From Ganoderma boninense (Eukaryota; Basidiomycota; Agaricomycetes; Polyporales; Polyporaceae): a stretch of 64,000 nucleotides of DNA. A program made the translations under genes and the position numbers. The notes below the pieces were generated by a model, which saw only the letters and a program-made list of their open reading frames with translations, did not search any database and was not told where the DNA came from. The stretch spans positions 3,292,389 through 3,356,388 of the forward strand of contig CM035309.1 of NCBI GenBank assembly GCA_002900995.3, in the 5' to 3' direction. Positions 21,704-33,600 of this stretch are shown here, piece after piece (the first letter of the stretch is position 1; every line of letters starts with the position of its first letter).

Positions 21704-23912
21704 ATGTCATCTTTGTTGAGCGACACTTTCGGGGCGCTCCTCCTGAGCACGTTCATCTCCCTCCCGTGCGTATCTTGTGTCATTTGCCAGTCAGGGGTGC
21801 AGTCAGATTCTCATCATGTGGGATAGGTTGTACGGGATCACTCTCGCCCAAACTGCTCGGTACTTCCAGTTGTACCCTTCGGATCGACTGTTCCTCAAGA
21901 CTTTCGTACGTAGTTTCCAGTTTCCAATACCATTACCTCTCACTCGCAATGTTGGCCCCCTCAATCAGGTCGTTGCCATCTTGTATGTCTCCTCCGCTCA
22001 GTCGTGCCGCGAGGAGTCGCGCGCATATATGCCTCTGATTCCATGCTGCAGCATCTCAGACACGTTCCACTCGGCAGTTCTAATCCACATCTGGTATACC
22101 CACCAGCACATGTATGGGTTCTTTGAAGGACAGCTGATAGATGATAGTTACCAGTACATGGTGAACGATTATTTTGCCCCCGTTTTGCGCTTGGTAAATG
22201 TCTGGTAGGTTCGCCGTCCTTGTTGCCACCCCTTCTGTCTTTTGCAGAGCTGACACGATCTCGCAGGTCGGTGAATGTAAGTGGCACCCAGCGACGTCGG
22301 TGCTCGTCTTGTGGTCCTCACGATTCATTGCGTCGAAGATGTTGCCTCTTTCGACGGTATGTATGGCAGCACCGACCTGATTGCTTCAAGCTCCTCTGAG
22401 CAGCGATTTTTGCGCATCAACTTCCAAATATCAGGGGACAATTGTTCTCCTAATGCAAGGGTACTCCTTCTTGGTCTCTGTTTATCAGCTCCGCTGCTGA
22501 CTACCCCAAATTGCTTTCCCTGGCAGGTTCTACACATGGAGGATATATACGGGTCAGCACCCATGTTGCCCCCTTCTTGGGCTAAACGTAATCTAAACGT
22601 CGCATTCACGTCAGTCGCGGGGCTCAGATCTCTGAAGTACCGACTGCTGGTGCTCGTCGTGGCGAGTGCCCATTCCTCTCAGACTCACTAGCAACGCTGA
22701 CGCGTTGGAGAGAAGGTCGTCTTCATGTTTGTGGAGTGTGCTCTTGTGATTGGTGAGCCCACGCTTTGAGATAAATGTATTGCGGGCAGGGCACTGCTAA
22801 CCACTGTCCACACGTGCCCTAGCTAGTAGCATATTGGAGTAGGACAATTCCACATGGCAGTCGCGCGATCGCTCGCCATACTGATCCGACGCAACCGAAC
22901 TTGACACCAACAGCTTTCGGAGCAGCATGTTCCACACTGTGCACGAGGACACCCAGGCACGTACCTTCACACAAGACCAGCCTTTCGATTTGAACGCGCA
23001 CAGAAGCGGCTCACTGGTACATCTTCGAATCCCTGGTCCCTCAAGCAGTGGGTGAACGCCATAGCCTTGGCGATCGCGACTGGTGTGGACCTCGTGCTCA
23101 CGGGTGCGTTTGTCGCCGTCATGCGGCAGCTGCGAACCGGGTTCAAGGGGTATGCGTTCGCGCCACCCACAATCCCACACACCTGCCTTGAACTCATGTA
23201 TCCGACGCCATAGGACAGACACCACGTTGAAGCTGCTTGCCCGTTATACAATGTTCGCGAGTACGTTGCCCCGCTATTACTCGCCACGAACTGCGTACTG
23301 AGGCTGACCGGTCCATAAATTCGGAAGCCGTGCTCATCAGGTTTGTCACAGTCCCCCAGTGTACGAGTCAGTGCTCCACTCGGCGTGTCGCTGACAGCGT
23401 AAACTCCACCAGCACGCTGGCGATCTCGACCTTTGTCTGCGTATGTCCTTTCCATTGTCAAGATTGAGAGATTTGGCCTCGCTGGCAGATACTTACACGC
23501 ACCCCGCAGTCGTTGGTGCTAAGGCACAGTTTCGTGTACCTCGCGATCTGTACCCCCGTTGCCAAAGGTAAGTGTCTCTCTGTCGGGCTTGCAGTAACGC
23601 GAGGCTCTACCGCCTCCTCACCGACGCCTTCCCCTCCTGCCCAGTGTATGCCAACTCGGTGCTCGCTGTGTACGTGCTGCTCAGCCCTCAGCTACAGATG
23701 AAACGGGTTTGCACTAAGCCTTATAGTGTAGGCTCAATTGCAGGAAGTCCCTCCCCGGTCCGGGCAGCTTATACTTGAACGCGACGGACCCGGGCTCGGA
23801 GGCGAATAACCATTCAGGACGGGCGTCCTGCCAGTGCACGACCGGCATAACCGGCATGCTCCGCGGGGCACAGACGAGAGAGGAACCCCGAGAGCACACT
23901 TGGATGCGGTAG
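21704..23912 (+). CDS. DUF6534 multi-pass membrane protein, copy 2
   Basis: The start at 21704 reads MSSLLSDTFGALLLSTFISLP. The following exons are LYGITLAQTARYFQLYPSDR then LFLKTF; VVAIL; SDTFHSAVLIHIC|YQYMVNDYFAPVLRLVNVW; FYTWRIYT; LKYRLLVLVVASA. Later exons are QWVNAIALAIATGVDLVLTG then AFVAVMRQLRTGFK, RTDTTLKLLARYTMFAS, SLVLRHSFVYLAICTPVAK and YANSVLAV|LNCRKSLPGPGSLYL. The stop is TAG at 23910-23912. Exon order and splice phases match copy 1 (9.0-11.4 kb), so the two are duplicates, but the C-terminal tails differ completely after the LNCR(N/K)SLP.PG motif. Several central exons (22.2-22.7 kb) are tentative. The function is unknown. Confidence 0.78.
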
Positions 23913-24428
23913 GGTGACTTTCATTGATGGCAGTGCGAGACACGTTGCTGACCGTCCGTTCGCGGGGGCAGGTATCTTCGTCGTCGGACATAGTAATCGA
24001 CATCAGTCTAGCAAGGAAGCATCAAGAACTTGGTAGAGCAGAGCAGCGGGCTGGGTAGACGAGCGCGGCTTGAACCTACGAGGAGGGCAGGTCACAAGAG
24101 ATCGCAATGAAGACATCCACGTACTCTACACTTAACCTAGAACCCTTGCTTGCAGGGTAACACTGACTGTATTTTCCCCGTGCGTATGGGAAGGATACCG
24201 AAATATCCAGGCAGTTTCCAGGGAGCCGCGCTACACAAGCAAATCCAATGACCGCAAAAAACAGCTTCGCGAGTTACAAGTATACCAAATGCAAGAAATG
24301 ATGGCGGTACAGACCGTACACAGAGGGTAAAATGGCTTATTTAGACGAGACCTGAGTGTACGTATCATGGTCGCCGTCATTCCTGATTCACCTCACGCAT
24401 CGTCCCAGCCAGGCAGCCACGCCACCGC
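23913..24428. other. spacer between DUF6534 copy 2 and DUF4139 copy 2 (convergent)
   Basis: The two flanking genes converge, so this is presumably 3' flank of both. No further gene or repeat was recognised. Confidence 0.5.
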
Positions 24429-26593
24429 CTAGTCCCTCATACCCCGGCCAAACTGGATGTTCAGCTGCTCCTCCCACAGCAGACTGCTCGGCGCCTTAAC
24501 CTCCCACTCCGCCTCCAGTCGGACCTTCTTCCCCGCCTTGAGTTCGCACACCCACTCGTACAGGCCCTCCTTCTCCCCCCCGCCCCCGCTCTCCGTCCGC
24601 GCCCACCGCACCTTCGCCTCCTGCCCGGCAGCATCCCCCACCCCCGGGAGCGCGACCGTGACATCCTCGCCGTCCTTCGCCTGCGCGAGGCCGTCGGGCC
24701 GCCGCAGCGCGACCTTGATGTTCGCGTCGGCGTTCCCGAGCGGGATGGCGTCGCGGACAACGAGCCCGGTGAGGTCGAAGGAGTGCCCGTTCGTGATGGT
24801 CGTGGCGATGGTACGAGTTGTGGTCTTGGACGGCTCGGCGAAGCTGCGCTTCGGCTCGTGCTCCGTGCGAGACTTGGTCTGGTACGAGACTTTGAGGGAG
24901 GTGTCGATCCCGAGCACACATGTAAACGACTCGTTGACCCCGATGAGCTGTGGACGGGTACTACCGTCAGTAATTGTTGAAGAGCTTGATGTAAGCACAT
25001 AAAACGTACCCCAAGGAGCGTCTTCGTGACGAAGCTGTCATCCATGAACACGCTCACGGGGCCCGCGAGCAGCTCGTACTCGCTCGTGTTCTTGATCCGG
25101 CCCTCGATGAACGCGGACGTCGTCTTGCGCGGCACGCACACGTACGTGAGCGCCGCCTCGAACGCGAGCATCGCGATCGGCACCCTGTGCGCGAGGCCGT
25201 CGCTCGGGATCGACACCCTGCCCTCGACGCGGTACGCGAGCGACAGCGGGTTCTTGTCGAGCACCGAGCCTCCTGGGAGATCGTCCGAGCCGAGCACAGC
25301 CCCGTCGTCCCGCTCTGAGTCGCGTCTCGAGTCGGGTATATCCAGAGACCCTCGCTCCAGCCCAACCCTGAGTCTATCATCGTGGGGTTCCGAACGAGAC
25401 ACCCTCATCCTGGGTTGTTGGTCAAAATACACCTCCGGGTCGACAACAGCGTGGCTTTTGACGCGGGGGGCCCTTCGACGGTCAGTCACGGGTACCTGGC
25501 TGGCAGCCTGAGATTCGACCGCGCTGGAACCGAAGGCGCGCAGAGCCCCGGCTTGCGCAAGTTGTTTGCGGACCTCAGCCATCTGTTCAGCCCGTAACTG
25601 GCGGCTTTGCTGCTCGGAGACGTCGAGCATGGCCATTTCGCCCAAGGCGGAGGGCGGCGGTGTGCCAGTGGGGAGGAGGCGGAGCGGGTCGACCTTTGGG
25701 ACGGTGAGGCTGTGGAGCGCATGCGAGTTCGCGGTGCTGAGGGTGAGGACAGCGTCGGTCCAGTCCTCGCCGGTGTTTTGGGTGATGTTGGCGCAGTAGT
25801 GGAGGGAGACGGCCGGCGAAGGCTTCCCGTCGGAGGTGGTCGCATGCAGATCGTAGTACGGCTTCCAGGCGACGCCGGTGACCACTGAGAAGAGATGTTA
25901 GCGTCGAGCGACACGTGTTGCTTATTCTATGCGTGGAGAGCTTACGATACGTGAGCTGCAACTCCACCTTACAGTCGCGCTTCGCAAGAAAGGTCGCTGT
26001 CACGATAGTGGCAGTCTTGCCCGTGTGCGAGGAGTTGAGCAGCCACATCTCCGTATCGAGCTCTTCGATCTGCTCGTCCGTTTCGATTACAGCCGTCATT
26101 GCGTTCCGCTTCCTCGCGACGAACGCATCCATGAGGGAGTCGAGCGAGTTAGGCCCGTCCTTAGCGAACGAGCGTGCCGCGTCGTCGAGGAGAGTGAACT
26201 CAGTCTGGCGAACATCGCGCTCGACCTTGAGGAGTTTACGCTTCGCCTCCAGTCTCTTGACCACCGCCGCGTGCTTAGTGTGCCTCTGGTGCGGAGCGAG
26301 CGCCAGGTTGGTGTTGCACGAGACGTCGAAGACGCGGACGTCAGGTCCCAGACCGTAAATCCTGGGTGACTCCTTGTCGATGTAGTTGGAGATGCCAGAG
26401 ATCTCGAGCACATTGCTGCCGCTCTAGGTGTGACACACGTCGTCAGTGGCAGGGGTCCTACAAAACGCAGTGCGCAACTAGCCTTCAGATCAACTGAGAA
26501 GGTGCGTGTCAACTGGGCGGTCGATGACTGGAAGATCGTCACCGCCTTGATTGGGTGGTCGCGGGCGTGGAGGGAGATGATCTTGGACGACAT
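24429..26593 (-). CDS. DUF4140/DUF4139 (mucoidy inhibitor A-like) protein, copy 2
   Basis: The start at 26593 reads MSSKIISLHARDHPIKAVTI then TAQLTRTFSVDLK. An intron follows, then VLEISGISNYIDKESPRIYG, LGPDVRVFDVSCNTNLAL and a charged helical middle (KRLEAKRKLLKVERDVRQTE). The DUF4139 segment begins VVTGVAWKPYYDLHATTSDG with SLHYCANITQNTGEDWTDAV, and continues FIEGRIKNTSEYELLAGPVS and GVNESFTCVLGIDTSLKVSY. It ends ...LNIQFGRGMRD (stop 24429-24431). Unlike copy 1 it is open throughout and lacks the poly-Gln/Ala-Pro insert; instead a charged Arg/Ser/Asp-rich linker occupies the same place. This makes it the likelier functional copy and the reference for repairing copy 1. Confidence 0.83.
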
Positions 26594-27815
26594 AGTGGTC
26601 GATGAAAGAGGTGCGAATGCCCGCCTTCTATACCGTCGGGACAACGTTCGAGCGTCCTAGTACTGAGTCAAAGAGAAGCCTTCCCTGGCGCTGACGGTAC
26701 CGGCGCAACGTGGACGCGACGTAACTTACGGCCAAAGTGTCGTCGGCGGCCTTGTTGGCATGACGTAAGTTGAGCTGTAGCAGAAGAAAGATGCATATCA
26801 GCATGTCACCTAACAAGTAGCCATTTGTTCAAAGTCAGCGCCGCGAGAAGGACCAAGTTCCGGACTCACCAACGTAACGAATCGTTAGTACAGCGCGATG
26901 GTTTTGGCCTTACGAGCTTTAGACTAGGCATCCTCCTACTGATCTCTTCCAGTCGATAGGTCCCGGTCCTTCAGGATTTTCATTTGATCTATCTATCAGG
27001 TATAGTTCATCAGGTAAAGATGGAGAAAGGTCAGAGGGTTGAGAGGCAGAGTTCGACACTGTGAGACTCACCGCGCCGGCAGCTGGCATAGTGCGGAACG
27101 CCCGGCGTCCTAAGGCTAATTAGCGGCTGTTGACAGTCCTGACTGTTCCATTGCACCTTCTGAGGCTTCTCTGCTTCGACCGGTCTCGCGGCGGCGAAAA
27201 CACACGCCGAAAGGTGCCGATGTACCAGTGGAAATGCCGAACACGACTGTGCTGAGCATGTCTCCAGGTAGCCTATCAGCAAAACTGAGATCTCCCGGGT
27301 AGACATTGGGGTTAAGCTTCACAGGGCGCCTCATGCCATCTCAAGCTCTTAAGTGGCTCCTTCCTGAGAGCCAGAGGCTTCTGATACGCCTGTGGTCGCT
27401 TCCCCAGGTCCCTTCAGGCTGATGCCTTCCCAGTGCTGACATTGACATTGACGATGGGGATCTTACTATCGTATGTCAGGAATCTAGAGGGGCGAGCAAT
27501 GGTGTGTCTGCAGCTGGAGCATGTGCATCAGACGCTTTCATTCTTCGGGCGTACACACGCACCATTTGCAAGTCGATCAGGACATCTCGGCGGCTTCCCC
27601 TGGTCATCGTCGACCGACGTATCCCTCCGACCATCCTACCTCCCCCGGTCATCCTTCGCCGACATCCAACGTGCTCTCGCTCGCAGCTTCGAGCGCAGAA
27701 CACTTTGTCTTCTGCACGCACGCCTCCATTACATGCAGTCGTCGTCAGGACTCGGAGGAGACGACATCGCGACGACAGCCTGAGCCGGACACGCGCACCT
27801 GGGAAACCCGGAGCT
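26594..27815. other. 1.2-kb spacer, no gene recognised
   Basis: Minus-strand frames at 27031-27334 and plus-strand frames at 27430-27783 match no family; the latter are partly antisense to the 3' end of DUF6534 copy 3. A TATA-like sequence for the DUF4139 gene is plausible at about 26629-26633 (minus strand GTATAGAAGG). Confidence 0.4.
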
Positions 27816-30032
27816 CTAGCTCCTCGACAGTTGCGGACGACCCCATGTCGGGTGCATGGTCGAATCGCACAGTGCTGAGCGGTACGGCGGACCCGAAGGG
27901 ATCTGCGTGGCGGCCGACGACACGCAGTGTCCTCCACGCTTCTCCGAGTCGCCTGCGGCGAACTTGCGTGAGTTGAGCCTGAACGTGCTGGTGCAGCGTA
28001 TGCTCACGGGATGGTGCGGTGGTACAGCTCTGCGCGACTCACGCGGCCAGGAGCGAGTTCGAATACACTGCAGCGCAACAGAGATAGTCATCATGTCAGC
28101 TCGGAGAGAAACATGTTCACGCTGGTGGGCTGCGTACGCCGTTCGGCAACCATCATCGTCCCGAGCCATGCCCAGTTGCTCATGCCAAGAACGCGTATCT
28201 ACGAGCACGGGTTAGTCGACGACTCCTTGCACAGCAGAATGGGGCTGATGGTATCCCGCACCAGGATGGCTGACAGGATGTTGAAGATTCTGAGGTGAGA
28301 GGTTCAGACTGTCAGCGAACGAACGGAACACGAACAGACCCGCGGGACGGCGAGATAGCTACGTCGTCAAAAGCCCTGTACGCCGCTCAGCATGCAGCCC
28401 ATCCGGCGTCATCATCATGAATTGAGGGCGAGGAACGCACCCGTGCTGATGGTGTACATGATCAGCCGGTTTATCAGGCTGTCGGTCCTGCGAATGCATG
28501 CATGCATTTGTCAGCCGTATTCTAGCCAGCACGGACCACAACCACTGTACCTTTTGAGCCCAGTACGAGAGTGGTGGAGGATGTAGATCACAGACGCAGT
28601 GAGAATCACGTCGCCCACGGACGCGACGGCATTGTATGCTAGCATTAAGTTCTAGGCCGTATGGACGGGTCAATGCGTGGCAAGGAAGGGCAGGCGGGGG
28701 AGGGGAAACACACCAGGAACGTTTGGAAGTTGTCAATCGTGAGGCCACGGAACCTGCCGGACATGGGTCTCGTATTAGGGCCACAGTTTGAGCAAGATCG
28801 CAATCGTTGGAAGAGGCTCACCCGACAACAGTAACGGCTTTCGTCGCATGATGGTCTCAGACGATCAGTCTCTTCAACACGGTGGGGTTGGCGGAGGACC
28901 ACTAACCGATCGACATGGCTGCGTAGATTTAGTCGAGGCCTCATGCACATACAGGACCAACAAACACTCACTCATCGCTCCAGCCATGAGCAAACCCTAT
29001 ATGTAACCCACTCAGCCAGCATCCCTCCACTGAGAACGAAGGAAGACCGACTTACGCTGACTACCAGGAGCAGGTATATGTACTTGGATGGTCCGACTAG
29101 TATGCTCCGTAAGCGGGTCTTGAGAGCACGTCACAGACACAGTCGGGGCTACGTACGAAGTATGATGCGCGTCACATGGAAACTGTGCAGGTACACTCTC
29201 AGCACGGCCATGCAGGTGTTGAACGAGACGAATACCTCTGGCAAGTGATCATGATGCATGCCTAAGGTGGGATGGTCAGCAATGGCAGCCGCGTCTTAGA
29301 TATGAATGGGTACGGACAGAAATAGTAGAAAATATCTGCGAGTGGTTATCAGCGGCTCGATTCCTGTGAAACTGGGACTGAAAGAAGGCACACCCACGTT
29401 CAAGGACCTGAAATTGTGCGCGGGTTGTTAAGCGAGCTGCGCAAAGAGACTGCCAGATACGCACCATATTTCGTGGAAGAAAGCGAGTGGGTTCTCATAA
29501 TTTGCGACGAAATAAAAGTAGCTGTTGATGGATCCAGTGCATTGTCAGAGCGTATGTGAACGATTGTAGTGCGACGAGGACGCGTACGTCAAGTGGATGT
29601 GAAAGACGGAGACAGCGGTCTCCAATATCCTAGCCAAAGTGGGTAATTGCGACCGGAGACAGTCTATAGCTGGCGCGTACGTACAGCGCGATGGTGACCT
29701 GGAGCAAGTTAGGAACGAAGCGAAAGCAACATTAGGTCTGCGAGCGTAGGACAATCATACCAAGCTTCTCAGCCAGCGGCGGTCGGAATGTAGTACAGGC
29801 TATAATATTGGAATGCTTGGTGAAGGAGTAGTCCGTACAAGCTGGGTCCGAGTCAGCTACAGGTCACGGCACGGGTAACTGCCATTGAGCATATGGATAT
29901 TGGCACTCACGACAGAGAGACATAAGCACCGATCAACACTGGACCAAAGGTGCGAGAAACGGAGACGACAGCGGCCAGGGAAGGGATAATCATACTGGTA
30001 GTAGGATCTCCTTGTTGAACGTTGGACGACAT
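27816..30032 (-). CDS. DUF6534 multi-pass membrane protein, copy 3
   Basis: The start at 30032 reads MSSNVQQGDPTTSMIIPSLA and then RTFGPVLIGAYVSLS, the family hallmark. Next exons are LYGLLLHQAFQYYSLYY and, after a one-base frame break at about 29785-29789, SDRRWLRSL. Then come RILETAVSVFHIHL, YFYFVANYENPLAFFHEIW, NTCMAVLRVYLHSFHVTRI, AYNAVASVGDVILTASVIYI then LHHSRTGLKR, RTDSLINRLIMYTISTG and YSNSLLAA|LNSRKFAAGDSEK. It ends QLSRS at 27816-27818. It is more distant from copies 1 and 2 than they are from each other (different tail, different orientation), so it may be an older family member. Exons near 28.2-28.3 kb and 28.8-29.3 kb are uncertain. Confidence 0.68.
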
Positions 30033-30296
30033 GGCTGGAGGGCTAGGAGAAGTGGGGGATGGTCATCTGGGCCCCCTGCGGATGTGGACGAACAGCGTGT
30101 GCACTGCCCTGCGGAGGCTGAGCAGGTTCGCATGATGGAGATGATCACGTACCTGAGCTTCCATACATAAAACCTTCTCCCCTTCCCACGAAGACAATGA
30201 TACTAGCCGCCAGCATCATCTGAGAGGAATGTGGGCATCGCGCGCTACTTAACAGTCCAATCTTGAGGAGGCCTGAGGCGGCAAACATGAGATTCT

Positions 30297-30351
30297 AAGT
30301 AAGTAAGTGAGTGAGTAAGTAAGAGTAAGTAAGTAAGTAAGTAAGTGAGTG

Positions 30352-30382
<31 letters not shown>

Positions 30383-30387
30383 GAGTG

Positions 30388-30430
<43 letters not shown>
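30297..30430. repeat. (AAGT)n microsatellite
   Basis: About 134 bp of tetranucleotide AAGT repeats, interrupted at regular intervals by GTGA units (AAGTGAGTGAGT). It sits in the intergenic gap between the divergent DUF6534 copy 3 and the Rix7-like gene. Confidence 0.95.
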
Positions 30431-30672
30431 TAAGCTGCGTCAAAGCCCAGAGCTAGCGCTTAGATACAAGCCCCCTCGAAGGAAGGATTCGGATTCGGAA
30501 TCTTATCAGATAAATAATCGGGGCCAGAATTTTGTTATGCTCAGGCAATCCTCAGCCAAGCTTGGCGGTGATTCTCCTTGTCCCGAACCTCGTCTAATTC
30601 TCAGGTTCTAGTTGCTGGTACACCTCCTCTGCCTACGCATCTCATCGCTTTTGTGGGGTATATCAGGGCTCA

Positions 30673-33600
30673 ATGGAGATCTCGGTGCGTCCAACAACTG
30701 TTCCCTTTCTCTTGCCCTGCTCACATGTGTCTAGCCAGAGCTCGAACGCCCTCAATCGCTCTATGCAAGGTCTCTGGTCGACCCATAGACGCGCCAAGGT
30801 CAACCTCAACTCCACATCTACACCCGCCTCTGCGCCCGCGACCCCCGGCGCTCCTCCACCCGCGGAGGAACCCACTGCAGACGCCGCCCCAGCAGAGACT
30901 GCCCTCGACGCGCCCACCGCAGAGGCGGAACCGGCGACCGCTTCCGCAGATTCAAAACCTGTCAGCACGAAGCGGAAGCTGCGCTCGACACGGGAGGATG
31001 GGAGCAAACGCGCGAAGCTTTCCGGGGGCAGCGTCTCGAAGGATCACACACCTCCTCCGACGCGTCTGTCGGACCTTGGAGGGGTCGACGCGTGCATAGA
31101 GAAGATGCTGGAGCTGGTCGCGATGCCGCTGTGCCACCCGGAGATTTACTTGCACACGGGTGTGCAGCCGCCGCGGGGGGTGCTCTTGCACGGCCCTCCC
31201 GGCTGTGGAAAGACGATGCTTGCGCATGCGATTGCTGGGGTGAGTGACCGTTGTACTCTGGATCGGTTTTGTTGGCGCTTTGCCTTTACCCCTTCCCCTT
31301 TTTCCTGCGTCTGTTCCTCGTATGATTTCCCCAGAACACATCCCCCGCTGGCCGACTACGGCAAATCATCGCTATCTCCGAGTACAGCATTCACCATGGC
31401 TGCGGAAAGGCTGAGGTTGCGTCGCGGAGTTCTTATTTTTCTCGGTTGGCGGCTTAGCGGACATCAAGCAGGACTCAAGTGGACCACCACAGTCGACTAT
31501 GACTATTGCTATGGCCATAGCCAGTTTCTGAATTTCCTTTCAACACAATATTCTCCCTTTCCTCATCAATGCCGGGGACAATAGATTCGCCGCCTGGCCG
31601 ACTGTGGCTACGGCCATAGCCATAGCCATAGTCGACTATGATGGTCGCTTGGACCCCGCTTCCTGTCCGCGAAGGTGCTTACCGAGAAAAGTGAGAAAAC
31701 GACGAAGCGGCCTCGGCCGCTGGCGGGACACCGCCACGGAACCATCGAGGCACGTCAGAGGACGCAAAGCTACTCCCTCTCGACGTGGCGTTCCCAGAAA
31801 TCCCAGGAAAGTTCGTGCTCGAATCTTTCATTGTTATCAACCTCGATCTTAAGAAAGAGATGCGAGGGGAGGGCAGATAGCTGCTGGGGGAAGGGGAGAC
31901 GAGAGACGCCGAGTGCCATTAATCTGGACTCGGCTACCGAAAACGGATCCTCAGGATCGGTGAATTCACCGCCTGGCTGGCTATGGCTACGGCCATAGTC
32001 ATAGTCATAGCCAGCTATGATGGCCGCCTAGACCCCGCTTGAAGTCTGCTAAGTCGCCTACCGAGAGAATTGAGAAAACGGCGAAACGCCCGTCCGCGGA
32101 ACACCGCCACGGAGTGCGGCAGGGAGCGCAAAGTCATTCCCTCCTGCTCTACTCCACCCAAAATCCCAGGAGTTTCCAATGTCACATTTCCTCGAATTAT
32201 GGCTGAACCCAGAAAGCACAGGCAATGCGCAGGAATTCGCTGGGCACCCGGCTGCCGAAACGGTATTCTCGGGAAAAGTACGAGAACCTCTTTTCGCAGC
32301 CATGGCCAAAGTCATAGTCGGTCAGGCGGGGAATGTGATATTCTGCCAATGCCTCCACGTTCGAGCCTCTTCTTTCTCAGCATTCATCCTCCATGACCAT
32401 ATCTCACCCGGGGCCTCTGTGTCGCAACCTATAGGAGCTCGGCGTGCCGTTCATCAACATCTCTGCCCCGTCTGTCGTCTCAGGCATGTCAGGCGAGTCC
32501 GAGAAGACGCTCCGGGATACGTTCGACGAGGCCAAGAGGGTCGCGCCCTGTCTCCTCTTCATCGACGAGATTGACGCCATCACGCCCAAACGCGAGAGTG
32601 CGCAACGGGAGATGGAACGACGAATAGTCGCGCAGTTCCTGACATGCATGGATGGTGCGTCTGTCTCTCATTCCCTGAATCACACCCACGCACTGACGTT
32701 GGGCAAGACATATCATGGGAGAAGAACGACAACAAGCCTGTCGTCGTGATCGGTGCAACGAATCGCCCGGACTCCCTGGATGCCGCACTACGTCGTGCCG
32801 GCCGGTTTGACCATGAAATCAGCATGGGCGTACCAGACGAGGAGGCACGCGCCCAGTACGTGGACTCGGCCAACGATCAACTGCGACCATTCTGATTCCC
32901 CATAGGATCCTTCGTGTGCAGTCGTCGAAACTCAGGCTAGAAGGCGACTTCGACTACACCGCGCTGGCGAAAGCGACACCGGGCTACGTCGGCGCAGACC
33001 TCGCCGCCCTCACCGGCGCCGCAGGCATCATCGCAGTGAAGCGTATATTCAAGCAGATATCAGAGGGCACGCTCGTCCTCCCCGAAAACACGATACCCCA
33101 ATCAGACGGCGACGCGCCCATGGCTGTCGACCCTCCCTCAGAAACCGCGCCCCCTATGCCAGCAAGCACCAGCAGCAAAGCCGTCCCATTCGCCAGCTTC
33201 GACGTCTCGAAACACACTATCGCGAGCTCGATCGTACACTTCCTCCGCGCGCACCCGGACCCGCTCACCGAGGCGCAGCTCGCGCCGCTGTGCATCACCT
33301 ACGGCGACTTCACGCTCGCGCTGCAGGACGTGCAGCCGTCGTCGAAGCGCGAGGGCTTCGCGACCGTGCCGGACGTCGTGTGGGCGGACATCGGCGCGCT
33401 GCACGCGACGCGCGAGGAGCTCCAGATGGCGATCGTGCAACCCATTAAGAGACCAGAACTGTTCAGCGCGGTCGGCATCGTCGCAGCATGCGGGGTCCTC
33501 CTGTGGGGCCCGCCCGGGTGCGGGAAGACGCTGCTGGCGAAGGCGGTTGCGAACGAGTCAAGGGCGAATTTTATCAGTGTGAAGGGGCCCGAATTGCTGA

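Noticed and set aside
9021..30032. Reading the DUF6534/ZZ/DUF4139 block as a biosynthetic or defence cluster.
   Set aside because: No synthase, transporter, tailoring enzyme, nuclease or NLR-type gene is present; the pattern is better explained by duplication.
30249..30443. A minus-strand frame translating to LLTYLLTYLLTY, resembling a membrane protein.
   Set aside because: It is the translation of the tetranucleotide microsatellite.
31604..32396. Open frames inside the Rix7 intron.
   Set aside because: They lie within the repeat elements, differ between copies and carry no transposase or other motif.
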